The notes: generated by a model from the letters alone, not told the origin. Positions 27,600 to 37,409 are shown, numbered from the stretch's first letter. The stretch: 64,000 nt of DNA from Paraburkholderia caffeinilytica (GCF_003368325.1 NZ_CP031467.1:868001-932000); one strand, 5' to 3'. Translations and numbers: made by a program.

Positions 27600-29279
27600 T
27601 TATAGCCTGAACTTTCCAACCATCTGTTTCAGGCCGCGGGCCTGGTCGTCCAGGGAGCGGGCGGCGGCTGTTGCCTGTTCCACCAACGCCGCGTTCTGCT
27701 GCGTGCCGGAATCCATCTGCGTCACCGCAAGATTGATCTCCTCGATCCCCGCGCTCTGCTCGGACGACGCGGCCGAAATCTCGCCCATGATGTCGGTCAC
27801 GCGCTTCACCGCCTTCACCACTTCATCCATCGTCTGGCCAGCATCCTGGGCCAACGTCGAGCCGTTGCTCACGCGCTCCACCGAGGTACTGATCAACCCC
27901 TTGATCTCCTTCGCGGCAGCCGCGCTGCGCTGGGCGAGATTGCGCACTTCCGCGGCGACCACCGAGAAACCGCGCCCTTCCTCGCCGGCTCGTGCGGCTT
28001 CCACCGCCGCGTTCAGCGCCAGAATGTTGGTCTGGAATGCAATCCCTTCGATCACGCCAATGATGTCGCCAATGCTCCGCGCGCTGTCGTTGATCTCGTT
28101 CATCGTCGCGACCACGCGGCTCACCACGTCGCCGCCCTTCTCGGCAATCTCCGATGCATTGTTGGCCAGCGTGCTCGCCTGCTTCGCGTTGTCGGCGTTC
28201 TGCCGAACCGTCGAGGTCAACTGCTCCATGCTGCTCGCGGTACGCTCGAGCGCCATCGCCTGTTGCTCGGTGCGCTGCGACAGATCGAGGTTGCCCATCG
28301 AAATTTCGCCCGACGCCGTCGCAATCGCGTCCGCGCTGGACGCAATGTCGGAGACCGTCGTCGCAAGGCCGCTTTGCATGTCGTGCAGCGCGTACAGCAT
28401 GCTCGACTTGTCCTTGCGGCCCAACGCGATCTGATTCGACAGATCGCCCGCCGCAATCCGGCTGGCAATCTCCTTTGCGTACGCCGGTTCGCCGCCGAGC
28501 TGGCCGGCGAGGCGCCGCACCACCCATTCGCTGATGCCGAACGCCAACGCGATCAGCCCGACCGTCATCACGGCGATCATCACGAACGACGAATGGAAGA
28601 TGAAACCCGATGCCTCGATGGTCGCCTTCGCGGCTGTGCCGCGCTGCGCGACGAGTTCGTCGACGAGCTTTTCGAGCTTGCCGGTCTCGACCAGCAACGA
28701 AACGTCCTGGGTGCCGACCTGCCAGTTCATCTGCGAAAGATCGAGCGGCTGTGCTTTCACGAGAGTCACGAAGTCACGCAGGTGAGCGCTCCACACCGCG
28801 ACGGCAGCGGCGAATTTCTTCTGCTGGTCGACCGCCTTCGCGTCGGATGTGTCGACGTACTGTTGCAGCGTGCCGAGTTCCCTGGCGAGACCGTTCAGCC
28901 CCTTGTCGATGTCGCCGCCGAGATCGTCGCGCTCCTTGGCCGTAGTCGCGGTCAGCAGCATCTTTTGCGCTCGGCTTGCGCGCAGCATGTGGCCGCGCGC
29001 CTCTTCGGCAGCGCGGCTCGCCACGTGGCCCTGGTCGTAGATCGATTGTGCGGAGGTGTTGAGGCGGCTGATCTGGGTCAGCGAAAACACGCCGATCACG
29101 AGCGTGCCGATCAGCAGCACGGCAAACGCGAGCCGCAACGTCGCCTTCACCGACAAGCCCTTGAGCCGCACGGCACGCGAGCGGCTTCCCGGTCCACGCG
29201 ACGGCGACGGCTTGCCCGCCGCTTCCCCATCCGGTACGAACCCCGCGCCCGTCTGGCCACCCAGCGAAACTGCTTTCAT
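27600..29279 (-). CDS. Methyl-accepting chemotaxis protein
   Basis: A 559-residue chemoreceptor. An unusually long N-terminal cytoplasmic segment precedes TM1 (about residues 49-68). A periplasmic four-helix-type sensor region spans about 70-229, TM2 is about 230-250, then a HAMP-like linker and the signalling domain. The hairpin tip has the expected [24 protein letters not shown] sequence. [17 protein letters not shown] marks a methylation region. There is no C-terminal CheR-docking pentapeptide. Start 29279 follows GAGGA; the frame to 29327 adds 16 unconserved residues. The ligand is unknown. Confidence 0.92.
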   Translation of the reverse strand: MKAVSLGGQTGAGFVPDGEAAGKPSPSRGPGSRSRAVRLKGLSVKATLRLAFAVLLIGTLVIGVFSLTQISRLNTSAQSIYDQGHVASRAAEEARGHMLRASRAQKMLLTATTAKERDDLGGDIDKGLNGLARELGTLQQYVDTSDAKAVDQQKKFAAAVAVWSAHLRDFVTLVKAQPLDLSQMNWQVGTQDVSLLVETGKLEKLVDELVAQRGTAAKATIEASGFIFHSSFVMIAVMTVGLIALAFGISEWVVRRLAGQLGGEPAYAKEIASRIAAGDLSNQIALGRKDKSSMLYALHDMQSGLATTVSDIASSADAIATASGEISMGNLDLSQRTEQQAMALERTASSMEQLTSTVRQNADNAKQASTLANNASEIAEKGGDVVSRVVATMNEINDSARSIGDIIGVIEGIAFQTNILALNAAVEAARAGEEGRGFSVVAAEVRNLAQRSAAAAKEIKGLISTSVERVSNGSTLAQDAGQTMDEVVKAVKRVTDIMGEISAASSEQSAGIEEINLAVTQMDSGTQQNAALVEQATAAARSLDDQARGLKQMVGKFRL

Positions 29280-29790
29280 ATTCCTCGTCCCCACGTGTCG
29301 AACTGCCGGAAAGGTCGGTTCCGGCATTAATACTTATCTCTCCGGGTCTACGGCATAAGCGTCCGCGATCTTTAACGCCGCTCGCCTGATGCCGATTGTC
29401 GCGCCCGGTCCTTGACGCGCCGCTTTGTAAGCTTCGCGCCCGCGACCGTTTTATACATGGCCAAAAATCCCCGAACCGCATTTATCAGACGACGTGCCGG
29501 CGGCGCACGGACATGTGCAACACGCTTGACACGAGCACCGCCGCGGTGCATATCGCACCGGATCTCCGCCCATTCATGAGGCATGGAAAGCACCATGCGT
29601 GTCCGATTCTCGACAAAACTTGTCCTTACAATTCGTGCGAGCCACATTAAACTTCGACAAATAGCTGACAACGCCCGGCGCAGCGTCGAAATGCCACACC
29701 AGTCGGAACAGCACGTGAACCTGAAGAACGACGACGCGCCGGCAGCCTGAAATCGTGACCTTTCACCCCATCTCCTCTCTCATCTAGCGT
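29280..29790. other. Divergent intergenic region (chemoreceptor / MFS)
   Basis: About 510 bp with no convincing gene. Two short open frames on opposite strands (29372-29671 and 29396-29650) overlap fully and lack family-like sequence. The left part holds a flagellar-type promoter candidate at 29347-29374. A TTGACA at 29526-29531 has no good -10 at normal spacing. Confidence 0.55.
29347..29374 (-). promoter_or_regulatory. Possible sigma28 (FliA) promoter of the chemoreceptor gene
   Basis: On the minus strand TAAA (29374-29371) is followed after 16 nt by GCCGTAGA (29354-29347), resembling the FliA pattern TAAA-N15-GCCGATAA. It lies about 68 nt upstream of the start codon. Spacing is one base longer than consensus and three of eight -10 bases differ. 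Confidence 0.4.
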
Positions 29791-31050
29791 ATGGAAACGA
29801 GCCTCGACAAAAGCGCCCTCGCCGGCGCCTCAGCCTCTCCCGCCAGTCCCGCCACAGCCGCACAGCCGGCCGCCAAGGTTCAGCGCACGGTCTACTCCGT
29901 GCTGGGTGCGATCAGCTTTTCGCATCTGCTCAACGACATGATCCAGTCGTTGATCCTGGCGATCTACCCGATGCTGAAAGACAATTTTTCGTTGTCGTTC
30001 GGACAGATCGGCCTGATTACGCTGACCTACCAGATCACCGCGTCGCTGCTGCAACCGCTCGTCGGCAGCTATACCGACAAGCATCCGAAGCCGTATTCGC
30101 TGCCCGTCGGCATGGGCTTCACGCTCGCCGGCCTGCTGCTGATGTCGGTGGCGCCGAGTTTCGGCGTGCTGCTGGTCGCGGCGGCGCTGGTCGGCTGTGG
30201 CTCGTCGGTGTTCCATCCGGAATCGTCGCGGGTGGCGCGCATGGCCTCGGGCGGCCGGCATGGCCTCGCGCAATCGCTGTTCCAGGTGGGCGGCAATGCG
30301 GGTTCGTCGCTCGGGCCGCTGCTCGCGGCGTTGATCGTGATTCCGCACGGCCAGCGCAGCATCGCGTGGTTCTCGGTGGCGGCGCTGGTTGCGATCGTCG
30401 TGCTCACGCAAATCGGCCGCTGGTACAAGCAGCATCCCGCCGTGAAGAAGGCGCGCAGCCAGGCCGGTCACGCGACCCTGTCGAGCAGGCAGGTCATGTT
30501 CGCGATGGGCGTGCTGATGCTGCTGGTGTTCTCGAAGTACTTCTACCTCGCCAGCATCAACAGCTACTTCACGTTCTATCTGATCGACAAGTTCCACCTG
30601 CCCGTGCAAGCCGCGCAGGTCCACCTGTTCGTGTTCCTCGCGGCGGTCGCGGCAGGCACGGTGATCGGCGGCCCGATCGGCGACCGGATCGGCCGCAAGT
30701 ATGTGATCTGGGTGTCGATCCTCGGCGTCGCGCCGTTCACGCTGCTGCTGCCGTACGCCAACCTGTTCTGGACCGGCGTGCTGACGGTGATCATCGGCAT
30801 CGTGCTGGCTTCGGCGTTCTCGGCGATCCTCGTCTATGCGCAGGAACTGATCCCCGGCAAGGTGGGGATGATCGCGGGCCTCTTCTTCGGTCTCGCGTTC
30901 GGGATGGGCGGGATCGGCGCCGCCGTGCTCGGACAGTTGGCCGACGCCACCAGCATCGCCTATGTGTACAAGGTCTGCTCGTTCCTGCCGCTGATCGGCC
31001 TGTTGACAGTGTTTCTGCCGGATGTCGAAGGCAAGCGCGCGAAAGCGTGA
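29791..31050 (+). CDS. fsr: MFS transporter, fosmidomycin resistance (Fsr) type
   Basis: A 419-residue major facilitator protein with about 12 membrane helices. The N-terminal SFSHLLNDMIQSLILAIYPMLK and the SVFHPESSRVARMASGGRHGLAQSLFQVGGN block are hallmarks of the Fsr subgroup. Family members export fosmidomycin and other small compounds. The first ~30 residues are Ala/Ser-rich. It is a single-gene unit ending in a strong terminator. The physiological substrate is unknown. Confidence 0.88.
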   Translation: METSLDKSALAGASASPASPATAAQPAAKVQRTVYSVLGAISFSHLLNDMIQSLILAIYPMLKDNFSLSFGQIGLITLTYQITASLLQPLVGSYTDKHPKPYSLPVGMGFTLAGLLLMSVAPSFGVLLVAAALVGCGSSVFHPESSRVARMASGGRHGLAQSLFQVGGNAGSSLGPLLAALIVIPHGQRSIAWFSVAALVAIVVLTQIGRWYKQHPAVKKARSQAGHATLSSRQVMFAMGVLMLLVFSKYFYLASINSYFTFYLIDKFHLPVQAAQVHLFVFLAAVAAGTVIGGPIGDRIGRKYVIWVSILGVAPFTLLLPYANLFWTGVLTVIIGIVLASAFSAILVYAQELIPGKVGMIAGLFFGLAFGMGGIGAAVLGQLADATSIAYVYKVCSFLPLIGLLTVFLPDVEGKRAKA

Positions 31051-31076
31051 TGCGCGGCTCCAGATGCGAATGAGGA

Positions 31077-31100
31077 AAAGGGCGCCGCGGCGCCTTTTTT
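31077..31100 (+). terminator. Intrinsic terminator of the Fsr-type gene
   Basis: A GGCGCC-GC-GGCGCC stem at 31081-31094 is flanked by AAAA on the left and a run of six T on the right. It lies 30 nt past the stop codon. Confidence 0.85.
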
Positions 31101-31129
31101 CTTGCGCCCCCGCTCATGGTGAACCCGCG

Positions 31130-31159
31130 TTGTCCGCGCAGCCACGCCTGCACTATGCT
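31130..31159 (+). promoter_or_regulatory. Possible prpE promoter
   Basis: TTGTCC (31130-31135) and TATGCT (31154-31159) are 18 nt apart, about 90 nt before the prpE start codon. The match is partial. Confidence 0.3.
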
Positions 31160-31248
31160 TGTGCGGACGTACGTGCTGTTCTCTCGCCACGCCCGACAGC
31201 CGCACGACTCGCCTTCCGTTCACTCCCGCAGCAGAAGGATCGCCGCCG

Positions 31249-33153
31249 ATGACCACCTACCGCGACTTCCACCGCCGTTCCATCGAGCAACCCGAAGCGT
31301 TCTGGCGTGACGAGGCGCAGCGGATTCATTGGCAAACGCCGTTCGATACCGTGCTCGACCGCTCGAATCCGCCGTTCGCGCGCTGGTTCGTCGGCGGCCG
31401 CACGAATCTTTGCCACAACGCGGTGGACCGGCATCTGGCCGAGCGTGCGCAGCAGAACGCGCTGGTGTACGTATCGACGGAAACCGGCATCGAGCGGCGC
31501 TACACCTACGCCGAGCTGTACGCGGAAATCAACCGCATGGCCGCGGTGATGCGCTCGCTCGGCGTCAAGCGCGGCGACGTCGTGCTGCTCTATCTGCCGA
31601 TGATCCCGGAAGCGCTGTTCGCGATGCTCGCTTGCGCGCGGCTCGGCGCGATTCACTCGGTGGTGTTCGGCGGCTTCGCGGCCCCCAACCTGGCGGCTCG
31701 CATCGACGATGCCAAACCCGTGCTGATCGTCACCGCCGACGCCGGCGCGCGCGGCGGCAAAGTAATCGACTACACCCCGCTGGTGGACGAAGCGCTCGCA
31801 CGCGCGACCCACAAGACGCCGCACGTGCTGTTGATCGACCGGCAACTCGCCCCCGAGCGCCTGAACGCGAGCTACCTCGTCGCCTACGAGCCGTTGCGCG
31901 AACAGTTTTTCGATGCGCATGTGCCGTGCGAATGGCTCGAATCGAACGAACCTTCGTATGTGCTGTACACGTCGGGCACCACCGGCAAGCCGAAGGGCGT
32001 GCAACGCGACGTCGGCGGCTATGCGGTGGCGCTGGCGGCATCGATGGAACATATCTTTCAGGGCAAGGCCGGCGACACGATGTTCACCGCGTCGGACGTC
32101 GGCTGGGTGGTCGGCCACAGCTACATCGTCTATGCGCCGCTGATCGCAGGACTCACGACCGTGATGTATGAAGGCACGCCGATTCGTCCGGACGGCGGCA
32201 TCTGGTGGCGTCTCGTCGAACAGCACAAGATCAATCTGATGTTCACCGCGCCGACCGCCTTGCGCGTGCTGAAAAAGCAGGACCCGGCGCTGCTGAAGAA
32301 AGCGGATCTGTCGAGCCTGCGCGCGCTGTTCCTCGCCGGCGAGCCGCTCGACGAACCGACCGCCACATGGATCGCCGACGCGCTCGGCAAACCCGTGATC
32401 GACAACTACTGGCAAACCGAAACCGGCTGGCCGATGCTGGCGATTCCGCGCGGCGTCGACGCGCTGCCCACCAAGCTCGGCTCGCCGGGCGTGCCGTCGG
32501 CCGGCTTCAATCTGACCTTGCGCAACGAACTGACGGGCGAGCCCTGCCCGCCGGGAGAAAAAGGCGTGCTCACGCTGGGTTATCCGCTGCCGCCGGGCTG
32601 CATGTCGACGGTGTGGGGCGACGACAAGCGTTTTGTCAGCACGTACTGGTCGAGCATTCCGAACCAGCAGGCCTACTCGACTTTCGACTGGGGCATTCAG
32701 GATGAAGACGGCTACGTAACGATCCTCGGGCGTACCGACGACGTGATCAACGTGGCCGGCCATCGGCTCGGCACGCGCGAGATAGAGGAAGCGTTGTCGA
32801 GCCACGCGGCGGTCGCGGAAGTCGCGGTGGTCGGCGTAACGGATGCGCTGAAGGGGCAGACGGCAATGGCATTCGTGGTGCTGCGCGACGCGCAGGCCTA
32901 CGCGGACGACAAGGCGCGGGCGAAGCTGGAGGCCGAACTCACCACGACGGTCGACCGCCAGCTCGGCGCGATTGCGCGGCCGGCGCGCGTGGTGGTCGTG
33001 TCGATGCTGCCGAAGACCCGCTCCGGCAAGCTGCTGCGCCGCGCGATCGCGGCGCTGGCCGAGGGACGCGAACCGGGCGATCTGCCGACGATCGAGGACC
33101 CGGCGGCTTTGCAGCAAGTGCGGGAGGCGCTGGGGGATTCCGGGAAGGGATAG
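31249..33153 (+). CDS. prpE: Propionate-CoA ligase
   Basis: A 634-residue acyl-CoA synthetase that activates propionate (and less well acetate) through an acyl-AMP intermediate. Adenylation motifs YTSGTTGKPKG, the WQTETGW region and the C-terminal GRTDDVINVAGHRL hinge are clear. Lys594 in KTRSGKLLRR is the catalytic lysine usually controlled by acetylation/propionylation. The tryptophan-containing GWVVGHSYIVYAPL block matches PrpE rather than Acs. The start at 31249 follows AAGGA; the longer frame to 31159 is not family-like. The rest of the methylcitrate genes are not in the window. Confidence 0.92.
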   Translation: MTTYRDFHRRSIEQPEAFWRDEAQRIHWQTPFDTVLDRSNPPFARWFVGGRTNLCHNAVDRHLAERAQQNALVYVSTETGIERRYTYAELYAEINRMAAVMRSLGVKRGDVVLLYLPMIPEALFAMLACARLGAIHSVVFGGFAAPNLAARIDDAKPVLIVTADAGARGGKVIDYTPLVDEALARATHKTPHVLLIDRQLAPERLNASYLVAYEPLREQFFDAHVPCEWLESNEPSYVLYTSGTTGKPKGVQRDVGGYAVALAASMEHIFQGKAGDTMFTASDVGWVVGHSYIVYAPLIAGLTTVMYEGTPIRPDGGIWWRLVEQHKINLMFTAPTALRVLKKQDPALLKKADLSSLRALFLAGEPLDEPTATWIADALGKPVIDNYWQTETGWPMLAIPRGVDALPTKLGSPGVPSAGFNLTLRNELTGEPCPPGEKGVLTLGYPLPPGCMSTVWGDDKRFVSTYWSSIPNQQAYSTFDWGIQDEDGYVTILGRTDDVINVAGHRLGTREIEEALSSHAAVAEVAVVGVTDALKGQTAMAFVVLRDAQAYADDKARAKLEAELTTTVDRQLGAIARPARVVVVSMLPKTRSGKLLRRAIAALAEGREPGDLPTIEDPAALQQVREALGDSGKG

Positions 33154-33178
33154 CGGCCGATTCACCGGTCAGCGCAAT

Positions 33179-33985
33179 TCAACCCGCGCTACGCGCCTCT
33201 AAAAACCGCTTCAGGACCGCGTTCGAATATGTCCCCGCGATCTCCGTCAGAAAGGAGGCGAAGGACGCGGGCGCGTGGTCATCCGCCGTATCCGAAATGG
33301 TCCGCACGACGGCGCACGGCACGCCATACTCGTAACAGACCTGCGCGATCGCCGCCCCTTCCATCTCCACCGCGAGCGCATCCGGCAGCGCGTCGCGCAG
33401 AGCCTTGACGCCCGTCGCACTCGCCACGAACTGATCGCCGCTGATGATCAGGCCGCGATGGACACGCGGCTCGCGCGTGCCGAAGCGCGCCGCCGACGCC
33501 ACGCCCTCTTCAGCGACAAAACGCTCGCACGCGGCGGCGAGTTGATCGGCGAGCGCCGCATCCGCGGTGAAACGCGAGACGCCGAGCAACGGCACCTCGA
33601 AGCGCGGAAAGAGCGGCGACGCGTCGAGATCGTGCTGCATCAGCGCGTTGGCGACGACGATATCGCCGACCCGCACTTCCGCCCCCACGCCACCGGCGAC
33701 ACCCGTGAATACGACCGCTTCGACATCGAACGCATGGATCAGGGCGCTGACAGTGGCGGACGCCGCGACCTTGCCGACGCGCGCCAGCGTCACGACGCAA
33801 GGTGCGCCGTGCACGGTGCCGAGATGATAGTCACGCTGACCATGCGTGACCGTGCGCACGCCGGATTCGGCGCGCATCGCTTCGATCAGATCGCCGAGCT
33901 CTTGCGGCAAGGCCGCCAGAATGCCAAGCGGACGACGCGCGAGCGGCGCGCCGCCGGAGTTTGGATTCATGCCGTTCGTGCTCAT
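33179..33985 (-). CDS. mtnN: 5'-methylthioadenosine/S-adenosylhomocysteine nucleosidase
   Basis: A 268-residue nucleosidase that cleaves adenine from MTA and SAH. Family motifs are TGVAGGVG, VEMEGAAIAQV (nucleoside-binding Glu/Met/Glu) and RTISDTADDHAP with the catalytic Asp. The N-terminus has ~20 extra residues before the LGILAALPQE core. Two starts are possible (33985 and 33970). The first overlaps the uvrD stop codon as ATGA and is preferred. It is thus the second gene of a uvrD-mtnN unit. Confidence 0.88.
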   Translation of the reverse strand: MSTNGMNPNSGGAPLARRPLGILAALPQELGDLIEAMRAESGVRTVTHGQRDYHLGTVHGAPCVVTLARVGKVAASATVSALIHAFDVEAVVFTGVAGGVGAEVRVGDIVVANALMQHDLDASPLFPRFEVPLLGVSRFTADAALADQLAAACERFVAEEGVASAARFGTREPRVHRGLIISGDQFVASATGVKALRDALPDALAVEMEGAAIAQVCYEYGVPCAVVRTISDTADDHAPASFASFLTEIAGTYSNAVLKRFLEARSAG

Positions 33986-36363
33986 TCGACCGCCTGTAGT
34001 TTGGCGACCGCAAGCGCGAGCCATTTCTCGCCGTGCCGCTTGAATTTGACCTGGGCCTTGGCATCCGTGCCGCCGCCTTCCAGCGCCGTGATCGTGCCTT
34101 CCCCGAACTTGGTGTGGAACACCTGCTGGCCGACGCGAAAACCCGTTTCAGCCGCGCGCTGTTCGTTCGCGAAGGCCGGCAACGGCGCCGGCGTGGACGA
34201 CGAAGCGCCCGTGTAGCCAGGCCGCGCGAACCAGTCGCGACCGTAGCCCGCGTTGTCGGAGCGGCCGCCCCACCGCGCGCCCGCCTCCACCTTCGGCGTG
34301 AGCCACTTGAGCGTTTCCTGCGGCAGTTCGTCGAAGAAACGCGAGCGGATGTTGTAGCGCGTCTGGCCGTGCAGCATCCGGCTCTGCGCAAACGACAGAT
34401 ACAAACGCTCCTTGGCCCGCGTGATCGCCACGTACATCAGGCGCCGCTCCTCTTCCAGGCCATCCGACTCCATCGCGCTGTTTTCATGCGGAAACAGCCC
34501 TTCTTCGAGTCCGGTGATGAACACCGCCGTGAACTCGAGGCCCTTGGCCGCGTGCACCGTCATCAGTTGCACGGCTTCCTGGCCGGCTTGCGCCTGGTTG
34601 TCGCCCGCTTCCAGCGAGGCGTGCGACAGGAAACCGGCGAGCGGCGTCATCGTGTCCGGGTTTTGCGCCGGATCGGCGATGCCGGGCGCGTCCAGCACGA
34701 CGGTATTCGGATCGTCGGTGGCGACCGCCAGCTCGGGCGCCGTGGTCGCACCCGGGCGCAGCGGAATCGAGCGCGCCGGCGTATCCATGCCGTAGCCTTC
34801 CTCGCTGACGAAAGCAGCGGCCGCGTTGACCAGTTCCTGCAAGTTCTCCAGCCGGTCCTGGCCCTCGCGTTCGTTCTGATAGAACTCCGTGAGGCCGCTC
34901 GTGCGGACCACGTATTCGACTGTTTCCGGCAGGCTCATCTGCTGCGTTTCCGCGCGCATCCTGCCGATCAGGTTCGCGAAACTCGCGAGGCTCGACCCTG
35001 CCTTACCGGCGACATACGGAATCGCCGCGGCCATCGAGCAGTTGTACAGACGCGCCGCGTCCGCGAGTTGTTCGATCGAGCGCGCGCCGATGCCGCGCGT
35101 GGGGAAATTGACGACGCGGGCGAATGCGGTGTCGTCGTTCGGATTGTCGATCAGGCGCAGATAGGCGAGCGCGTGCTTGACTTCCTGACGCTCGAAAAAG
35201 CGCAGACCGCCGTACACGCGGTACGCGATGCCCGCATTGACCAGCGTGTGTTCGATCGTGCGCGACTGCGCGTTGCTGCGATACAGGATCGCGACTTCGC
35301 TGCGCGACGTGCCGGTGCTGATCAGCGCCTTGATTTCCTCGACGATCCAGCCGGCTTCCTGCGTATCCGTGGCGGACTCGTAGACGCGCACCGGTTCGCC
35401 GTGCCCCGCGTCGGTCCGCAGATTCTTGCCCAGACGCCGCGAGTTGTTGGCGATCAGCTGATTGGCCGCGTCGAGAATATGGCCATGCGAACGATAGTTC
35501 TGCTCGAGCTTGATCATGTGCCGGACATTGAACTCGTGTTCGAAGTCGCGCATGTTGCCGACGTTCGCCCCCCGGAACGCGTAGATCGACTGGTCGTCGT
35601 CGCCGACCGCGAAGATCGAGTTAGTCTGACCGGCCAGCAATTTCAGCCACGCGTATTGCAGCTTGTTGGTGTCCTGAAACTCGTCGACGAGGATATGCCT
35701 GAAGCGCGCCTGATAGTGGGCGCGCAGCGGCGGGTTGTGCGCGAGCAATTCGAAACAGCGCAGCAGCAGCTCCGGAAAATCGACGACGCCTTCGCGCTGG
35801 CACTGCTGTTCGTAGGCTTCGTAGAGCTCCACGAACTTGCGGTTGAAGTTGTCGGTGGCGTCGACGTCTTTCGGGCGCAGGCCCTGTTCCTTGGAATTGT
35901 TGATGAAGTACTGGAGATTTTTCGCCGGGTACTTTTCGTCGTCTATGTTAAGGCCCTTCATCAGACGCTTGATCGCGGAGAGCTGGTCCGCGGTATCGAG
36001 GATCTGGAAGGTGGCCGGCAGACCGGCATCGCGATGATGCGCGCGCAGCATGCGGTTGCACAGGCCGTGGAAGGTGCCGATCCACATGCCACGCGTGTCG
36101 ATGGGCAGGAGCGCCTGCAGGCGCGCCATCATTTCGCGGGCGGCTTTGTTGGTGAAGGTCACGGCCAGGACCGTGGCGGGCGACGCCAGACCATGCTGGA
36201 TGAGCCATGCGATCCGCGTGATGAGGACGCGGGTTTTGCCGCTGCCCGCGCCGGCAAGGATGAGCGCAGGCTCGTTGGGGAGCGTGACGGCGGCGTGTTG
36301 TTCGGGGTTTAGATTGGCTAGCAGATCGGGCATTTTTTGGGAGGCGGCAAGTGCGTTCGACAT
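33982..36363 (-). CDS. uvrD: ATP-dependent DNA helicase UvrD/PcrA
   Basis: A 793-residue superfamily 1A 3'-5' helicase for nucleotide excision and mismatch repair. Walker A is AGAGSGKT at residues 37-44. DEFQDTNKLQ is the Walker B region, and GDDDQSIYAFRGA, QNYRS and VQLMTVHAAKGLEF follow in order. The C-terminus ends in a Tudor-like domain (GQQVFHTKFGEGTITALEGGG) that binds RNA polymerase in PcrA/UvrD. GGAGGGG precedes the ATG at 36363. The 5' end is A/C-rich on the coding strand, matching the skew beside the repeat element. Confidence 0.95.
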   Translation of the reverse strand: MSNALAASQKMPDLLANLNPEQHAAVTLPNEPALILAGAGSGKTRVLITRIAWLIQHGLASPATVLAVTFTNKAAREMMARLQALLPIDTRGMWIGTFHGLCNRMLRAHHRDAGLPATFQILDTADQLSAIKRLMKGLNIDDEKYPAKNLQYFINNSKEQGLRPKDVDATDNFNRKFVELYEAYEQQCQREGVVDFPELLLRCFELLAHNPPLRAHYQARFRHILVDEFQDTNKLQYAWLKLLAGQTNSIFAVGDDDQSIYAFRGANVGNMRDFEHEFNVRHMIKLEQNYRSHGHILDAANQLIANNSRRLGKNLRTDAGHGEPVRVYESATDTQEAGWIVEEIKALISTGTSRSEVAILYRSNAQSRTIEHTLVNAGIAYRVYGGLRFFERQEVKHALAYLRLIDNPNDDTAFARVVNFPTRGIGARSIEQLADAARLYNCSMAAAIPYVAGKAGSSLASFANLIGRMRAETQQMSLPETVEYVVRTSGLTEFYQNEREGQDRLENLQELVNAAAAFVSEEGYGMDTPARSIPLRPGATTAPELAVATDDPNTVVLDAPGIADPAQNPDTMTPLAGFLSHASLEAGDNQAQAGQEAVQLMTVHAAKGLEFTAVFITGLEEGLFPHENSAMESDGLEEERRLMYVAITRAKERLYLSFAQSRMLHGQTRYNIRSRFFDELPQETLKWLTPKVEAGARWGGRSDNAGYGRDWFARPGYTGASSSTPAPLPAFANEQRAAETGFRVGQQVFHTKFGEGTITALEGGGTDAKAQVKFKRHGEKWLALAVAKLQAVE

Positions 36364-36377
36364 TATATGCCCCTCCG

Positions 36378-36790
36378 GGGTTGGGGTTTTTTGCCTGCGG
36401 GGCGGTTGTTGTCTGTTTGCCTGCGGCGGTGGGCTTTCCTTGCTTTGTTTGCCCGCGTAGCGCTTTTTGTCAGTGTTCTTATGGCTTTGGCCTTTCCTTG
36501 AATTGTTAGTGGTCTATTAGCGTCGCCCCTGTGCGGGGCAGGCACTTACTTCTCTTTGCCGCCGCAAAGAGAAGTAAGCAAGAGAAAGCGGCTCAAACCG
36601 CTAATGCTAAGTGGGCACCGTGGCCTGCAAGTGGTAGTGGCTCCGTGGAATCCGGGCCCTCGCACCCTCAGGCGTTAGTGACAAAGGGCTCATCAGCTCC
36701 CACTCCGCACTGCGTGCGTCGCGGACGGGGCCGCATGGGAAACCACGGGCTTCGGTTAGGCGCTGGGGAGGCCGTCGGCTTCGCCTCGGC
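36378..36790 (+). repeat. Dispersed repeat element, copy B
   Basis: The plus-oriented left arm of a head-to-head pair. Its outer part (36378-36488) has the GGTTGGGGTTTTTTGCCTGC-like, TTGCCTGCGGCGGTGGGCT and GTCAGTGTTCTTAT blocks that copy C repeats in inverse. The core starts at 36489 and includes the 15-bp hairpin at 36545-36578. The inner part ends in the TCCCACTCCGCACTGCGTGC block shared with copies A and D. Confidence 0.85.
36545..36578. other. Conserved hairpin of repeat copy B
   Basis: Arms 36545-36559 and 36564-36578 are perfectly complementary over 15 bp around the loop CGCC. Confidence 0.85.
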
Positions 36791-36870
36791 GACGCGCCCT
36801 CGCACTCGCCCCGGAACCCCTCTTCATATGAAATGTCGGTGTGCCGCAATCAAGGGCACAGTGACAACTG

Positions 36871-36946
36871 CGGTTGCGGTTGCGGTTGCGGTTGCGGTTG
36901 CGGTTGCGGTTGCGGTTGCGGTTGCGGTTGCGGTTGCGGTTGCGGT
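36871..36946. repeat. CGGTTG hexamer array, 12 copies
   Basis: Twelve perfect copies of CGGTTG occupy 36871-36942 and a partial copy follows. The array sits in the spacer between repeat copies B and C, and has no counterpart between D and E. Frames through it read Ala-Val or Arg-Asn dipeptides, so it is a microsatellite rather than coding sequence. Confidence 0.95.
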
Positions 36947-36989
36947 GCAATGACGAGCTACGATCTGGGGTGGTGAGACGCGAGTGCTG

Positions 36990-37395
36990 AAACGTAGCGG
37001 GTGGTTCTATGAAGCACTCTTCGGCGCGCGCAGCGCCGCCGGAAATATGACGCCCTTGTCACTAGCGCATGCAGGGGCACGAACCCGGATTCCAGATGTA
37101 CCACTACCCGCGGCAAACCACGGACCCCACTTAGCATTAGCGGTTTGAGCCGCTTTCTCTTGCTTACTTCTCTTTGCGGCGGCAAAGAGAAGTAAGTGCC
37201 TGCCCCGCACAGGGGCGACGCTAATAGACCACTAACAATTCAAGGAAAGACCAAAGCAATAAGAACACTGACAAAAGCGCCGCGCGGGCAAACAATTCAA
37301 GAAAGGGCACCAAACCCAGACCAAGGAAAGCCCACCGCCGCAGGCACACAACCAACCGAAGCGCCGCAGGCAAAAACCCACCCCAAAGCCCCCCA
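36990..37395 (-). repeat. Dispersed repeat element, copy C
   Basis: The minus-oriented right arm of the B-C pair, matching copy B from the outer end through TGTGACAAGGGCGTCAT and then diverging. Its inner part (37010-37060) carries the ATTTCCGGCGGCGCTGCGCG type of sequence seen also in copy E, not the type in A, B and D. The hairpin is at 37163-37196. Confidence 0.85.
37163..37196. other. Conserved hairpin of repeat copy C
   Basis: Arms 37163-37177 and 37182-37196 are perfectly complementary over 15 bp; the loop reads GGCG on the plus strand. Confidence 0.85.
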
Positions 37396-37409
37396 CCCGC
37401 AGCGCCGCT

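Noticed and set aside
29372..29671. 99-residue minus-strand frame in the chemoreceptor/MFS gap
   Set aside because: Overlaps an equally plausible frame on the other strand, has no ribosome-binding site and is Arg-rich with no motif.
36756..36950. Apparent protein with Arg-Asn repeats on the minus strand
   Set aside because: Translation of the CGGTTG microsatellite; no ribosome-binding site or conserved domain.
36531..36953. Apparent 140-residue protein ending in Ala-Val repeats
   Set aside because: It is the repeat-borne frame running into the CGGTTG array. The same frame breaks in copy A while the hairpin is kept.
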